From Gari tellinella (taxonomy: Eukaryota > Mollusca > Bivalvia > Cardiida > Psammobiidae), in the NCBI GenBank assembly GCA_922989275.2, contig OV277866.1:32877246-32941245 (forward strand): a DNA stretch of 64,000 nt. Direction: 5' to 3'. Every line of letters begins with the position of its first letter. Position 1 is the first letter of the stretch. Of the stretch, positions 32,795 through 43,339 are shown piece after piece. Both the position numbers and the translations under genes were made by a program. The notes under the pieces are model-generated. The model worked only from the letters and a program-made list of their open reading frames with translations. It searched no databases and was not told the DNA's origin.

Positions 32795-33210
32795 GAATAC
32801 CTTATTTTTGCCCGTTTTACTCAATTGTGCCAACGACCCAATCTAATATATATGGGACATAATGTAGGCAAACAGTGTAGACTCTGATCAGACGCCGCAT
32901 AATGCGGTGTCTGATAAGAGCCTACACTGTTTTGCTGACATTTATTTCAATTTAAAATAAAACGAAAATGAAAGTTCAGACCAAGCACCCCAAAGATAAA
33001 AAATAGGCTTAACTAATAAATAAGCATAGAAGAATCCACCGGGCGCATATTGGTAATAACATAGTTAAACGTAAACGTATTGCAAAAAGTGTCCAAAAAA
33101 AACTAACAACATTTTGAAAAGGTTGAGGGCTTACTATAAAATCATTTGCAAACAGTTTGAAGCTTGATCAGACGCCGGATTACCTGGCGTCTTGTCTGGT
33201 TTTGCCACTC
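32795..33210 (+). mobile_element. Old MITE-A copy split by MITE-F
   Basis: Left ATACCTTATTTTTGCCCGTTTTA, right AGTTAAACGTAAACGTATTGC, AAAAAGTGTCCAAAA, HP1 remnant (TTTGAAGCTTGATCAGACGCCGG / CTGGCGTCTTGTCTGG). The insertion point equals that of F2 in its host. Confidence 0.55.
32816..33055 (+). mobile_element. MITE-F copy F3
   Basis: CAATTGTGCCAACGACCC, ATATGGGACATAATGTAGGC, HP1 F-variant (GACTCTGATCAGACGCCGC meeting at GCATAATGC), TTTATTTCAATTTAAAATA, GAATCCACCGGGCGCATATTGG. Both TTAA ends are mutated. Confidence 0.75.
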
Positions 33211-33212
33211 TC

Positions 33213-33414
33213 ATGATCCAATTTATCGTGACTTTTACCCCATGACAGCCATATTATCGTGTGCTTCCATATGATTGTCTGCATTGTTTAAAAGTTAGAT
33301 TTAAGGCAATATGACTGAAGAAATTTCGCAACGAGTGTCAAACAGATTGGGTCCTGATCAGACGCCGCGTAATGCGAATACTCTTTTTGCCATCATTCAG
33401 AGTGAAAGGGTTAA
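33213..33414 (-). mobile_element. MITE-B' copy, right HP1 arm deleted
   Basis: AATTTATCGTGACTTTTACC, TCGTGTGCTTCC, GATTGTCTGCATTG, GGTCCTGATCAGACGCCGCGT then AATGCGAATAC, and CAGAGTGAAAGGGTTAA. Confidence 0.68.
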
Positions 33415-33615
33415 GCACAATACAGTTAAACACAGCAATGGACTGATTATTGAAAAAGTTGACTACGTAATTTTATGTAGATAGGGCAGCCTGTTTGGTG
33501 CCTCTGTAGACATTGGCTTACCCGGCGTCTGGTCAAAGTGCAATGTACTTGCAATGGTCCAATTTGTTTTAGCACAAACGACTCTGATCTTAATCCAAAT
33601 TGTTGGACATTCATA

Positions 33616-33940
33616 CTACAATAGTCCCTCCCTACAACGGCCCTCCAAACAACGACTCTCTCCTTACAGCGACTCTTGCTGTAGCTCTCTAAACAGGACA
33701 ATTATAACTCACGCTTTCACTGTTGCCACATCGTCTGCTTGAAATTGTCGTATGCTGTGTTTTTCTGTTTGATAGAAAAAATATAATTATGAGTGACAAA
33801 CAGCTTGACTCCAGATCAGACAGCTGGATTAAAGCTGTTTGCATACGTTGGTCAATACCCCTCCCTTTAACGACTCACTCCGAAGAACACACACAAGCTG
33901 TGTCTCCCATTATGTGTCGTTGTAGAGAGGGAGCGCTGTA
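33616..33940 (-). mobile_element. MITE-D copy D4 (reverse)
   Basis: TACAATAGTCCCTCCCTAC start, GCGACTCTTGC, AATTGTCGTATGCTG, HP1 collapsed to AACAGCTTGACTCCAGATCAG..AGCTGTTTGC, and GTTGTAGAGAGGGAGCGCTGTA end. The palindrome centre is deleted. Confidence 0.72.
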
Positions 33941-34134
33941 TGATTCTCTACGTTGACGCGGCGTCAGACCAGAAACCAAACTGTGTGGCACTGTTATTAA
34001 ACGTGCTTCAGTAAAATGTTCAATTCGGCCTTAAGTTGCGGACAAATGTCGAGAATTTGGCGCGGTCATCGACGCGCTATGAACGAGTTTTGACTAAACT
34101 GTAGATCCCTTATTATGGCTTGACTTGTTAAAGA

Positions 34135-34460
34135 TACAAGATACAAGAATCTTTATGTTTAGTCGGGTGGTTTAACATTAGCCAGACATATTGGTATATT
34201 TTATATACGATTTGTAAGGGGTTTTCCAGCTTCCAATTTAAGGAAATTTACTAGAAATGTCCTCATATTGGAAGCTGGAAAACCCCTTAATAAACTAAAT
34301 ATCACGTTTCTAGTATTGATTGTGATAAATTGGTGTTAACCATATATGATTTATGTACTTGTAGATATGTTGAGGGCCTCATGCAAGATTGATCTATATC
34401 AAATGAGCTCTCTCGTTAAATAAAGTCTTTATTATTATTATTATTATTATTATTATCAAC
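34135..34460 (+). mobile_element. 3' end of a LINE-like element with (TTA)n tail
   Basis: A non-coding stretch ending GTTAAATAAAGTCTTTATTATT followed by about nine TTA units to 34457. The AATAAAG signal plus TTA tail resembles the 3' UTR end of a non-LTR retrotransposon; a similar tail is at 59440-59535. No ORF2 sequence is present. Confidence 0.5.
34216..34289. repeat. Short inverted-repeat element
   Basis: AAGGGGTTTTCCAGCTTCCA at the left and TGGAAGCTGGAAAACCCCTT at the right, with ~30 bp between. It lies in the LINE-like tail, so it may be a very small MITE inserted there. Confidence 0.7.
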
Positions 34461-34858
34461 ACAAATTAAATGGTCTAAGTTACTGAGTTTGTATTTTCTG
34501 TGGCTATTATGATGCTTTCTGATATGCAACAAGTGTCCGAGTGAGAGCAAAGACCGATTATTTACCGAAGAAGCTTACTGAAAGACTATTAAGTATGTGG
34601 TAAAATAGTATGGTCATTTTATTCTGCCAATAATTTTCTGCGATCTAATCATGGAACCGCAGAAGGGCACATATTTCTACCCCGCAGAAAATACCAGCTT
34701 TACGGTATATTGTCCTAGTATTTCTGCTAATATTTATTGTTACCTAATCTCGGCATCTGTGTATCTTGTTTACTAGGAAATTATTGGACGAGATCACTGT
34801 CCTATTGGTAACCGAAGATCCATGAGACTGTGGGAGTAATAAGTTTAAACAATAAGTT
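34461..34858. other. No gene or repeat assigned
   Basis: Nothing recognisable. Confidence 0.4.
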
Positions 34859-35064
34859 ATTAACCCCCTTCTTTGCATACAATGGTTATCTCCAAACTGT
34901 TTGGAACATGACAAGACGCCGCGTTGCGCGGCGTCTTGTCATGATCCAAACTGTTTGACACTCATAACGATTTATCTTTAGTCAGTTTACCTCAATATTG
35001 ATATTTATCAGTTGAAACAGAAGAAAACATTGTTTCAAGAAGATGACGTCATGACAGTGAAAGG
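34859..35064 (+). mobile_element. MITE-B copy B12
   Basis: TTATTAACCCCCTTCTTTGC start. HP1 is perfectly paired but altered: GACAAGACGCCGCG / CGCGGCGTCTTGTC instead of GATCAG / CTGATC. TTTGACACTCATAACG, GATGACGTCATGACAGTGAAAGG. Confidence 0.8.
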
Positions 35065-35334
35065 TGCCCGTTCTTGTGGTCCTTTGTCAATATCAATGTA
35101 CTGCCCCGTGGGTAATCTTCTATTAATCGTCTTCTCTTAAATTAATATGACCAGAGCTTGGGTATTTGGCGTAGTGAAACGTCTAGAGGTTCTTAATAAC
35201 ACAATTGCTGAAATGATTCGGTCTGTTGTATATCTAGGTATAATGTGCTAAAATATTATTGTTTAATGAAAAATGCAGAAGTGTTCTTGTTTGAAACCAT
35301 ATTACATTAACCTTGATACATGTATTAGGCACAC

Positions 35335-35415
35335 ATGGCCAAAGATAACGCGGCGTCTGATATTGATCTAAACTGTTTGACATACACCTATCAATACTTC
35401 TTTAGTGAAAAAAAA
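35335..35415 (+). mobile_element. MITE-B fragment
   Basis: Right HP1 arm only (ACGCGGCGTCTGATATTGATC), then TTTGACATACACCTATCAAT and TTTAGTGAAAAAA. Confidence 0.5.
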
Positions 35416-35424
35416 AATAACCAC

Positions 35425-35622
35425 GTTCACCCTTAAACTATTATTTTTATTGCAAACAGTTTCGAGCAAGATCAGACGCCGGGTAACCCGGTGTCTGATC
35501 AATCGCCAAGCTGTTTGCCACTCAAATTAAAACTGGTAGTCAGAATTGTCAAAAAATATCTTTTTCTATATTTCATTGTAATGTGTTTGCGTTTGAACGG
35601 AATAATGACGTTGTTTCACTGT
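35425..35622 (-). mobile_element. MITE-A copy, diverged
   Basis: GTTCACCCTTAAACTATTATT, HP1 (GATCAGACGCCGGGTAACCC, one arm GGTGTCTGATC), TTTGCCACTCAAATTAAAAC, TCTTTTTCTATATTTC, TGTTTGCGTTTGAACGG, GTTTCACTGTA. Confidence 0.72.
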
Positions 35623-35687
35623 ATTTCAGACAGGTAGCCAACTCGCTATCGACGGCCATTGCTTTCTTAATGAACTTATTGCTGCAC

Positions 35688-37171
35688 TTTTTAGCTCACC
35701 TCGGTGTTGGTGTCCGTGTTGGTGTCGGTGTCGTCTGTTCACAATTTGTTTCAAATAACTTCTTCTCTGAAACCAATGACCCAATTTTAACCAAACTTGG
35801 TCAGATACATACTGTAGTTGTGAGCTTCAAAAATTGTTAAAAAAAGTGGGTGGGGCAATCGGTCTTGTTGCCATGGCAACCATGCACAATATCTAAAAAA
35901 AATCTTCTTCTCAAGAACGACTGGTCCGATTTCAATTTGGTTTTCACCAAAATGTTTCTTAATTAATATACTTTCAAAATTGTTCAAAGAATTTTGATCC
36001 GTCAAAAAAACATGGCCGCCAGAGGGCGTGGTCATTTTCCGTATTTACGTAATATTAACAACTAAAGACAAAACTTTAAACATCTTCTTGTCAATAACTA
36101 TAAGTCATAGGACAATCAAATTTCACATGTAGCATCATGTTGAGAACCTTTAGCAGGATTGTTCAATTAATGATCCCAGGGTCAAAAATGGCACCGCCCC
36201 GGGGCTTATCAGTTTTTCATAGGAAAACCTTTAAAAACTGTTCTTCTTTAAAACTGTACGGCCTAGACCTTTTATATTTGGCATGTAGCTTTGCCTAATG
36301 GACCTCTACAAAGATTGTTCAAATCATGACCCCAGGGTCAGAAATGGCCCCGCCCCGGGGCTTATCAATTATACATAGACTTATATAGGAATAAACCTTT
36401 AAAACTATTCTTCTCTGAAACCCTAAGACCTAGACCTTTATATTTGGCATCTAGCTTTGCCTTATGGTCCTCTACCAAGCTTGTTCAAATCATGACCTCC
36501 GGGTCACAAATGTCCCCGCCCTGGGGCTTATCAGTTTTACATAGACTTATATAGGAATAAACCTTTAAAACTCTTCTTCTCTGAAACCCTATTACCCAGA
36601 CCTTTTATATTTGGCATCTAGCTTTGCCTTATGGTCCTCTACCAAGCTTGTTCAAATCATGACCTCCGGGTCACAAATGTCCCCGCCCTGGGGCTTATCA
36701 GTTTTACATAGACTTATATAGGAATAAACCTTTAAAACTCTTCTTCTCTGAAACCCTATTACCCAGACCTTTTATATTTGGCATCTAGCTTTGCCTTATG
36801 GTCCTCTACCAAGCTTGTTCAAATCATGACCTCCGGGTCACAAATGTCCCCGCCCTGGGGCTTATCAGTTTTACATAGACTTATATAGGAATAAACCTTT
36901 AAAAATCTTCTTCTCTGAAACCGTAAGGCCCATATCTTTTATATTTGGCATCTAGCTTTGCCTTATGGTCCTCTACCAAGATTGTTCAAATCATGACCCC
37001 AGGGTCAAGAATTGACCCGCCCCGGGGCTTAAGTTTTACAGGAAAATCTTATTCCGAGTTGTTTCAGTTTCATGCAACAGTCCACATACATGCAATTACA
37101 GACTTCAGTATGCATCGAGTAACACAAAAGTTCCTCAGGTGAGCGATTTAGGGCCGCTTGTGGCTCTTGTA
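35688..37171 (+). mobile_element. Pearl/Helentron-like tandem-core element G2
   Basis: TTTTTAGCTCACCTCGGTG start and TCAGGTGAGCGATTTAGGGCC..GGCTCTTGT end, as in G1. The interior has a different monomer of ~167 bp (TATTTGGCATCTAGCTTTGCC) at about 36275, 36441, 36608, 36775 and 36942; the ones from 36441 to 36941 are nearly identical. It ends 70 bp before the POLL exon. Confidence 0.8.
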
Positions 37172-37241
37172 CAATTCTTACCATGTATAAGTTTGAAGAT
37201 GTCGTCCGCCCGGTTTCATAGTGTACACTATTTCGTTTAAG

Positions 37242-37333
37242 GATTTTTGACGGCTGACCTAGTCACAGCGGAGGACAATGGGAACCAAAAGAAATACCTT
37301 GGTGTGTGTAAGCTTCCTGGAGAAAACAAACGG
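37242..37333 (+). CDS. POLL: DNA polymerase lambda, internal exon (palm domain, human residues 455-485)
   Basis: The exon encodes part of DNA polymerase lambda, the nuclear family X polymerase that fills gaps in base excision repair and end joining. It starts after an AG acceptor (TTTAAG) in phase 1: a split Gly codon, then [30 protein letters not shown], ending at a GTAAGT donor in phase 0. It aligns without gaps to human residues 455-485; the TAEDNGNQK stretch is loop 1 (463-471), and the next Lys corresponds to Lys472. The match, the length and both splice sites are seen; the function is from family knowledge. The preceding exon, with the first two catalytic Asp residues (GDVDVL type), was not found in the 37 kb upstream. 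Polymerase beta and mu are less likely because of the LGVCKLPG and loop wording. Confidence 0.93.
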
Positions 37334-38894
37334 GTAAGTGAATCAATATTTGCACGTGCACAAATAGGTGTATTCAATCGGAACACATCGGCAGTTTCCG
37401 GCAAGCTGTAGTCGGGGGGAAATGTACCAGGGGTTTCGGTGTAGATTATTGAAGGTACCCGAACTCGTAAAATGTAATGGTCATTTAGAATGACGTTTGT
37501 TGCAATTGCGTCCAGTTTTAGTCAGTTGGTCAGTGTGTTTGACAAGTATTATAAAGTTGTTTACGGAAATATATGCGAAACAAATCGAAACAGATTGCAG
37601 AGCTTGATTGGAAGCGTTTCTTCTAAACGATTATTTGTATTTAAAGCGCATTTAAAGACGTACGTGCGTAAATGAATTTTCCATAAGAATTTCTTTATAC
37701 TTTGTTAACATATACACTTAACAATTCTAAGAAAGAAAATAAAAAGAAAGTATGACCCTTGATTATTTTTTAACACCGCTGAGAATTCGTTTTTAAAACT
37801 GCAGCTTATTACCTTTTATGTTTCTCTCGTTTCTAATTTGGTTATATTAAATGTTAGCTAAGTGTTATTTCATCAAATTTACATAAATAAAGGATATTAT
37901 TATGATTCTACTGGTAAAATGAAACCGTGAAAAGAATAATTGGGAAGCAAAACGTACACTGACACCCTCTTTTGTAAGAACTTTTTCAATTTTCGAAATA
38001 AAAATGTCATAAAAACTACTGAATTTTTATAATCACCCATAATATATATTTTATAACTTGACAGAAATAATGACTAGCCAAATACCAATCAGAAAATGTA
38101 AAGAAACCTAGGTGTCACCATGCTCATTTATGAAATATGGTCAAAATTCTAACCCTACCCCCTAAGATTTTATGCAGAAAATATACCTCCCCCAATAGCG
38201 AAATTGGGTCTCGGTTGGCCTAAAAATTAGAAACATTCATCCAATTTTTGCTTAAATTGGTAAATATATGAATGTATGTGAATACAACATCATTTAATAA
38301 AGTTTTATTTACTTAAAGCATTTACAGTGCTGCTGATAAAAACATAAACATAATGTCTACAAAAACTGCTACTCGGGACAGTTTTTTCAAATCTTGAAAA
38401 AGTGCCTGGACGGAAAGGACTATATTTTACATAATTAACCATTGAGAACCTTTCAAAATTCATTTTTATGGTAATAAATGTATTGCAAACCAAAATTATA
38501 TAGTAATCAAGGTATTCAAGAAGTTTATTTTTCAACATTTTTAATATGGGCGAGTATGTCTTTAAGTCGCTAGAACTTAAAATAAGGTTCGCATAATTAA
38601 CCTTTTAGGTCGGAAGTAGCACACGAGTAATAACTTTTCCAAATAGATACTTTCTCGGAGATACATCTGGACGCAAACTGTTTGAATTACCGGCGATATT
38701 TTTACAGTAAATGTCAGATGGATCAACTGTCCCTATCGCTGCAGAATAATCATTTAGTAGACGAAATCTGTCCATTGTGCTAAAGGTTAATTTGCCAATA
38801 AACTGTCTTATGGGGCACAAGAGAGACTTCACTGTCAGCGTGAAGTCTCTTCAGGTCTTTGATTTATTGCAGTATGGACGTTTGCCATTTCAGT

Positions 38895-39105
38895 TAACCC
38901 TTTGCCAGCCGATTGCGACTTGGCTTATTTTTGCAAACAGTTTAGATCAAGATCAGACGCCGCGTAAAGCGGCGTCTGATCTGGATCTTAACTTTTTGAC
39001 ACACGTCATAAGGTTTATTTGATAAAAATTTGTAGAAATCTTAATTAAACAAATTCTGCAGACCAACATTTTCTAAGTAGACGTTATTCGGACAGGCTAA
39101 CAGTT
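38895..39105 (+). mobile_element. MITE-B copy
   Basis: TTAACCCTTTGCCAGCCG start, HP1 (GATCAAGATCAGACGCCGCGT / AAGCGGCGTCTGATCTGGATC), TTTGACACACGTCATAAGG, GCAGACCAACATTTTC, and an eroded TTAACGG end. Confidence 0.75.
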
Positions 39106-39367
39106 AACGGAATGTTCAGACAACGGACCCAAGCAGCTGTCTCCGTCGCGTAGTTTATGGCAAATGTATGGAAACATTTCCTATCACTAGCAGAGGTACT
39201 TACATGTACAGTAGAGATTAAGTTTATTTTCCAACGAAATAACATTCGAATCAAAATAAACGTTGGAAATTTAAACATAGTTCTATTCCTACATTTTTAT
39301 TGCATTGCGTCTATGTTTCGTTTGCGTTAAAACTGGAAGGAATTACGTTTTCTCCCATTGTACTAGA

Positions 39368-39553
39368 TTAACTTTAACAGGACCGATCGCGACCTAACTT
39401 GTATTTTCAAAACAGATATGATCAGGATCAAATCTGTTTGACACTCGTGTCTTCGTATCTTCGGTCTTCATGACTGTATCAATTCAAAGTTTTATGAATT
39501 AGAGTAGAAGACAATTTCGAAGCAGACGATACTACAACAGCACTAGTGTCGGT
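39368..39553 (+). mobile_element. MITE-B copy without palindrome centre
   Basis: TTAACTTTAACAGGACCG, CAAAACAGATATGATCAGGATC (the SGACGCC block is deleted), TTTGACACTCGTGTCTTCG, AGACAATTTCGAAGCAGACG, AACAGCACTAGTGTCGG. Confidence 0.6.
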
Positions 39554-39946
39554 AACATTCGGGAAATGCAATACTGTATTGTTCTTGGAAACGCGGTTTC
39601 TAATCAGTGTCGTTTTTGGTTGTGTCCTATCACACTTTTTCTTCATAGGATCACATTTGGATACCGTTTCCTCTTTGCCATAAAAACACAATTAAACACG
39701 TACCCCCTGATGATGTTATTGACAGGTTTCAGATTAAAGTCCCATTAGAACTTAACTGACGTAGTAAAAAGCACTAGTATATGTGACCTTAATATTTAGT
39801 CTTACACATTCATGCACAATGGATATGTTATTCTTTTAAAAACGTTTATGCTTAAACGAGGATGACCACTTAAAACAGTTTTGCGCCAGATCGTACGCCA
39901 AGTTACGCTTCTGTTTGCCTCTCACATTAAACATTAAGTATTGTTA

Positions 39947-40192
39947 CAGTGGAGAATCTGTTATTCTTTCCCGTTTAAACGCAAACGTACGCAAACGCAT
40001 TGCACTAAAACATAGAAAAGGACAACATTTCCACAATTTTGACTATTCATATTGATCTGAGTGGCAAACAGTTTGGAGCCTGATCAGACGCAGGGTTACC
40101 CGGCGTCTGATCTGGCTCCAAACTGTTTGCAATGGAAAAAATAGTTTTAGCGTAAACGCGTTTATTGGGAAAGAATAACGTTTTCTCCACTG
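39947..40192 (+). mobile_element. MITE-A copy A17 (full length)
   Basis: 246 bp, TA-flanked. HP1 nearly perfect (one CAGGG for CCGGG). Shares the CATTGCACTAAAACATAG subfamily word with A5. Confidence 0.9.
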
Positions 40193-40702
40193 TACAACTT
40201 AAAACAGATTATTTTCTGAATTATATTGCATTGTGTTTGCCTTTGTTTTGCGTTATTGCCAATAATGAACATTCGATTTAGTCTGAAGGGCAAACAGTAT
40301 GGGACAACATCAGACTGTTTGTAGTGGATATAATCGTTTAAGCATAAACACGTTTTATTTGGATATAATAACGTTTCCTTCTCGTTACATGTTAAATTGG
40401 TAGTGAACTCGCTGCTATGAGATGCCCTTTTCTATGCTAAATCTTGTGCGATTGTCTACGACAAACGTCGCTAATTCTCTACTTCAATAATTTTGTCATT
40501 GACCTTATCTCCAAGAAAGAAGCCATAATTATATATTATAGAGAACCTGCTAATAGCTATCTACATGCATTATTTATAACCGCTATGTAATATTGTCTAT
40601 AAGATAAATGTCTTTATCTTGGAGTAAAGGCCAACGACCACAGTATTGTAATGAAGATAAAATGAATTAATGGGTTAGCGTATACTACAATGTAGAAATA
40701 CA

Positions 40703-41315
40703 TGCTGTGTTCCCTCTCTACAACAACATGCACTATGAGACAACTATTGTACAGTGGAGAATCTGTTATTCTTTCCCGTTTAAACGCAAACGTACGCAAA
40801 CGCAAAACACTAAAACGTTGAAAAGTACAATTTTTGGACAATTCTGATAATTCATGTTTATCTTTGGTGGCAAACAGTTTGGAGCCTGATCAGACGCCGG
40901 GTAACCCGGCGTCTGATCTGGCTTCAAACTGTTTGCACTGCAAATAATAGTTTTAGCGCAAACGCGTTTATTGGGAAAGAATAACGTTTTCTCCCACTGT
41001 ATGTGTTGTTCGGCGGGAGTTGAAATTTAATTACCTTATTATACATTCGCAAACATTTTAAACTCAGACCAGACGCCGTGTGACGCGGCTTCTGATCTGT
41101 GTTCAAACTGTTTGTCACTTGTCTTTATGTATTTCTTTCTTTCAAACTATCTTGAGCGTAACTCCAAGAAAAGACGGCAGCTGACAATTTTAGGCAGACA
41201 CTATTGCAGCAGTGAAAGTTTTAGACATAATTGTCTTGTTTGGTGACCATCAGCAAGTTTTGTTGTTAAAAAGGAACCGTTGTTCGGAGGGCCGTTGTGG
41301 GAAGGACGCACTGTA
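40703..41315 (+). mobile_element. MITE-D copy D5, carrying a nested MITE-A
   Basis: TGTGTTCCCTCTCTACAAC start, HP1 (CCAGACGCCGTGTGACGCGG), GGCAGCTGACAATTTTAGGC, CTTGTTTGGTGACCATC, and GTTGTGGGAAGGACGCACTGTA end. MITE-A copy A18 interrupts the left arm at TA. Confidence 0.78.
40752..40999 (+). mobile_element. MITE-A copy A18 (nested in D5)
   Basis: 248 bp, TA-flanked (TTGTA / TATGTG), HP1 arms meet at CCGGGTAACCCGG. A second independent case of A inside D. Confidence 0.9.
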
Positions 41316-41332
41316 TCATTTCCGTCTATTCA

Positions 41333-41619
41333 GAAGAAGATTTGATTTGATTTGTTTTGATTTTACGTCGCTTTCAACAGTATTTCAGTCATATCGCGAC
41401 GTCCTGCTAATTATAGGTGGAGGAAGACCCCAGAAGCCCTTTATGCACTGTTTCAGACACAAGTCGGCAACTGGGTAGAACCACCGACCTTCCGCAAGCC
41501 AGCTGGAAGGCTTCCCCACATGAAAAATCCGAACGACCCTACTGGGATTCGAACTCACAGCGGTGAGGAGCTTAGTGATGTAAGTCACAGTGACTATACC
41601 ACTAGGCCACGGAGGCCCC
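41333..41619 (-). mobile_element. tRNA-derived SINE (nearly complete)
   Basis: Read on the minus strand: tRNA-like head GGGCCTCCGTGGCCTAGTGG (A box TGGCCTAGTGG) and B box GAGTTCGAATCCC, spaced as in a tRNA; then a body (GGAAGCCTTCCAGCTGGC, GTTGCCGACTTGTGTCTG, TCGCGATATGACTGAAAT) and a tail of CAAATCAAAT units. It resembles molluscan SINEs of the V-SINE/RUDI kind; the family name is inference. Confidence 0.88.
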
Positions 41620-41720
41620 TTATTCAGAAGAAGAACATATGCCAGAATCGTGAATTTCCTTAAGTAGGGTGTCATTTTCACGAATCGAAGCTAATTTCCG
41701 TCGCCTTTTATACATGCAGT

Positions 41721-41850
41721 ACAGTGGAGCAGACATTGTTATCTCCCTAATGGGCGTTTTTGTAGTAAATATATATATTCGTTGCAAACAGCCTGGAGCC
41801 AGATCAGACGCCCTGCTACACTCCAAATCAGACTCCAAACTGTTTGCACA
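41721..41850 (-). mobile_element. MITE-A left fragment
   Basis: CAGTGGAGCAGACATTGTTATC, AATGGGCGTTTTTGTAG, GGAGCCAGATCAGACGCCCTGC with a damaged right arm, CTGTTTGCACAGG. Confidence 0.62.
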
Positions 41851-42067
41851 GGACTTGATTCAAAAAGTGTTGTAGCAGATTTGCGTTTATTTCTCAATAC
41901 TGACATATTCTGGTCTGTTTTCTAGGTTCTGTAATTCTGTATGTAAAGGTCACATTTATATTTGATGTAACCTATGGGCATTGTCTGGCATTCAGTAATA
42001 TGTCACATTTTATTTGGAAAGAACTGACCTTGAAAGAGGTTTGGAAACATAGCTTTTTCGCGTATAG

Positions 42068-42303
42068 TCAGAAAGACTATTTTCCCAATTAAACGCGCTT
42101 TTGTTTTGTCAATTACTTTTCATCGCGACACGTTTAGAGCCAGATCAGACGCCGGATACCCCGGCGTCTGCTAGGCTCCAAACTGCTTTGTCACGTTGAC
42201 AAAAAAATCATCAGATATTCTAAGTAAGAAGCTGCCATTTTCTACATTTGTTGTGTTTGTGTGCAGTTTCCGTTTTAACAGGAAAGAATGAAGACTACCA
42301 CTG
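42068..42303 (-). mobile_element. MITE-A copy, diverged
   Basis: GACTATTTTCCCAATTAAACG, HP1 (GATCAGACGCCGGATACCCC), CATCAGATATTCTAAGTAAG, CCATTTTCTACATTTG, ACCACTGTA end. Confidence 0.68.
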
Positions 42304-42458
42304 TATGTACACTCGTTAAATGTCATCGAATATAAGACACAATGGTAACGTCTAAAATTGTACACGCTACAAGCAAATTTTGAATAATTATAAACCGGTG
42401 TGTCATCTAGATATAAACCGTTTACAATTTTTGTAATATTTCTGAGAGCAAATAAATA

Positions 42459-42560
42459 GGTTAGTGTCTATTAGTCGATTTTAACAAAAATTAAAAGTCA
42501 AGCGAGGGGCACCCGAGCGACTTTTAATCTTTTGTTAAAATAGACTAATATACACTAACC
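42459..42560. repeat. 102 bp inverted repeat
   Basis: Arms GGTTAGTGTCTATTAGTCG.. and ..TAGACTAATATACACTAACC (about 41 bp each, few mismatches) around an AAGCGAGGGGCACCCGAGC spacer. Probably a short foldback MITE. Confidence 0.75.
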
Positions 42561-42760
42561 AATTTAGTGGTTGAAATTATTTTTTGGTACCGACAAAGAG
42601 CAATACCGTCAATCGGAAGTAACAAAACGTTTGTTCTTGCCGAAAAACCCTTTTTAAATAGTACCGACAAAGAGATGTCAAAGGAAATGGACACGGCCGC
42701 ACCCAAAGAAACACCTGCGAATCAACCCAAATACGCATGCGCAAGATTAATTTTTTGTAT

Positions 42761-42863
42761 AGGTTAGAGCATGTTTATTTCATACTACGGAATATAGTCC
42801 ACGAGGCGCGGGACGCGCCGAGTGGACTATGTTCTGTAGTATGAAAATAACATGCTCTGACCT
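42761..42863. repeat. 103 bp inverted repeat with GC-rich loop
   Basis: Two 42 bp arms (AGGTTAGAGCATGTTTATTT / AACATGCTCTGACCT) with about five mismatches. The loop itself pairs (GAGGCGCGGGACGCGCC). Lies 200 bp from the previous inverted repeat. Confidence 0.75.
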
Positions 42864-43170
42864 ATTTAGCAAATGGCTTGGTCTCGAGAAAAATAACAAT
42901 ACTCTTCGTTTCTGCTTTTTTGTTTTGGACGAAAAAGTCATTTTATTTGTAATATTTTACAAAATTTTGAAAGATTAGTTCAATGTGAAGTTTGAGACCT
43001 AAAGCATGTTTATTCGCGCGCAATCATGGTATAACCTATTTAGCACTGGCTTGGGCTTGAGAAAAAAAGAAATGACATGACCTTTCGTTTCTGCTTTTTG
43101 TTTTTAGACGACAAAAGCCATTTTAATTTTAATGTTTAACAAAATTTTGAAAGACTATTTCAATGTGAAG
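42862..43170. repeat. Two diverged copies of a ~130 bp unit, period 173 bp
   Basis: CCTATTTAGCAAATGGCTTGG (42862) and CCTATTTAGCACTGGCTTGG (43035) both lead into CTTTCGTTTCTGCTTTTTG, AAAATTTTGAAAGA and TTCAATGTGAAGTTT. Confidence 0.75.
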
Positions 43171-43339
43171 TTTATTGAAGTACTATATGTATAGGCACTT
43201 TTCATTACATGTAGCAATTGTCTTAAAGTCTAGGTCTCACTGTTCATTTTAAAAATAAAATATGAAGTCATCAAGCGTCTGTCGTTCCCCTCTGATCTCA
43301 ACATTTTTTAAAAAGACAATCTAGGCATTTAGATCCCGG

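Noticed and set aside
32690..32887. Frame with VVDVLI, resembling the GDVDVLIT catalytic motif expected in the missing upstream POLL exon
   Set aside because: No GSYRRGK-type sequence before it, no splice sites at the right phase, and the residues around it do not match the family. Chance similarity.
41385..41681. 98-codon minus-strand frame
   Set aside because: It is the translation of the tRNA-derived SINE.
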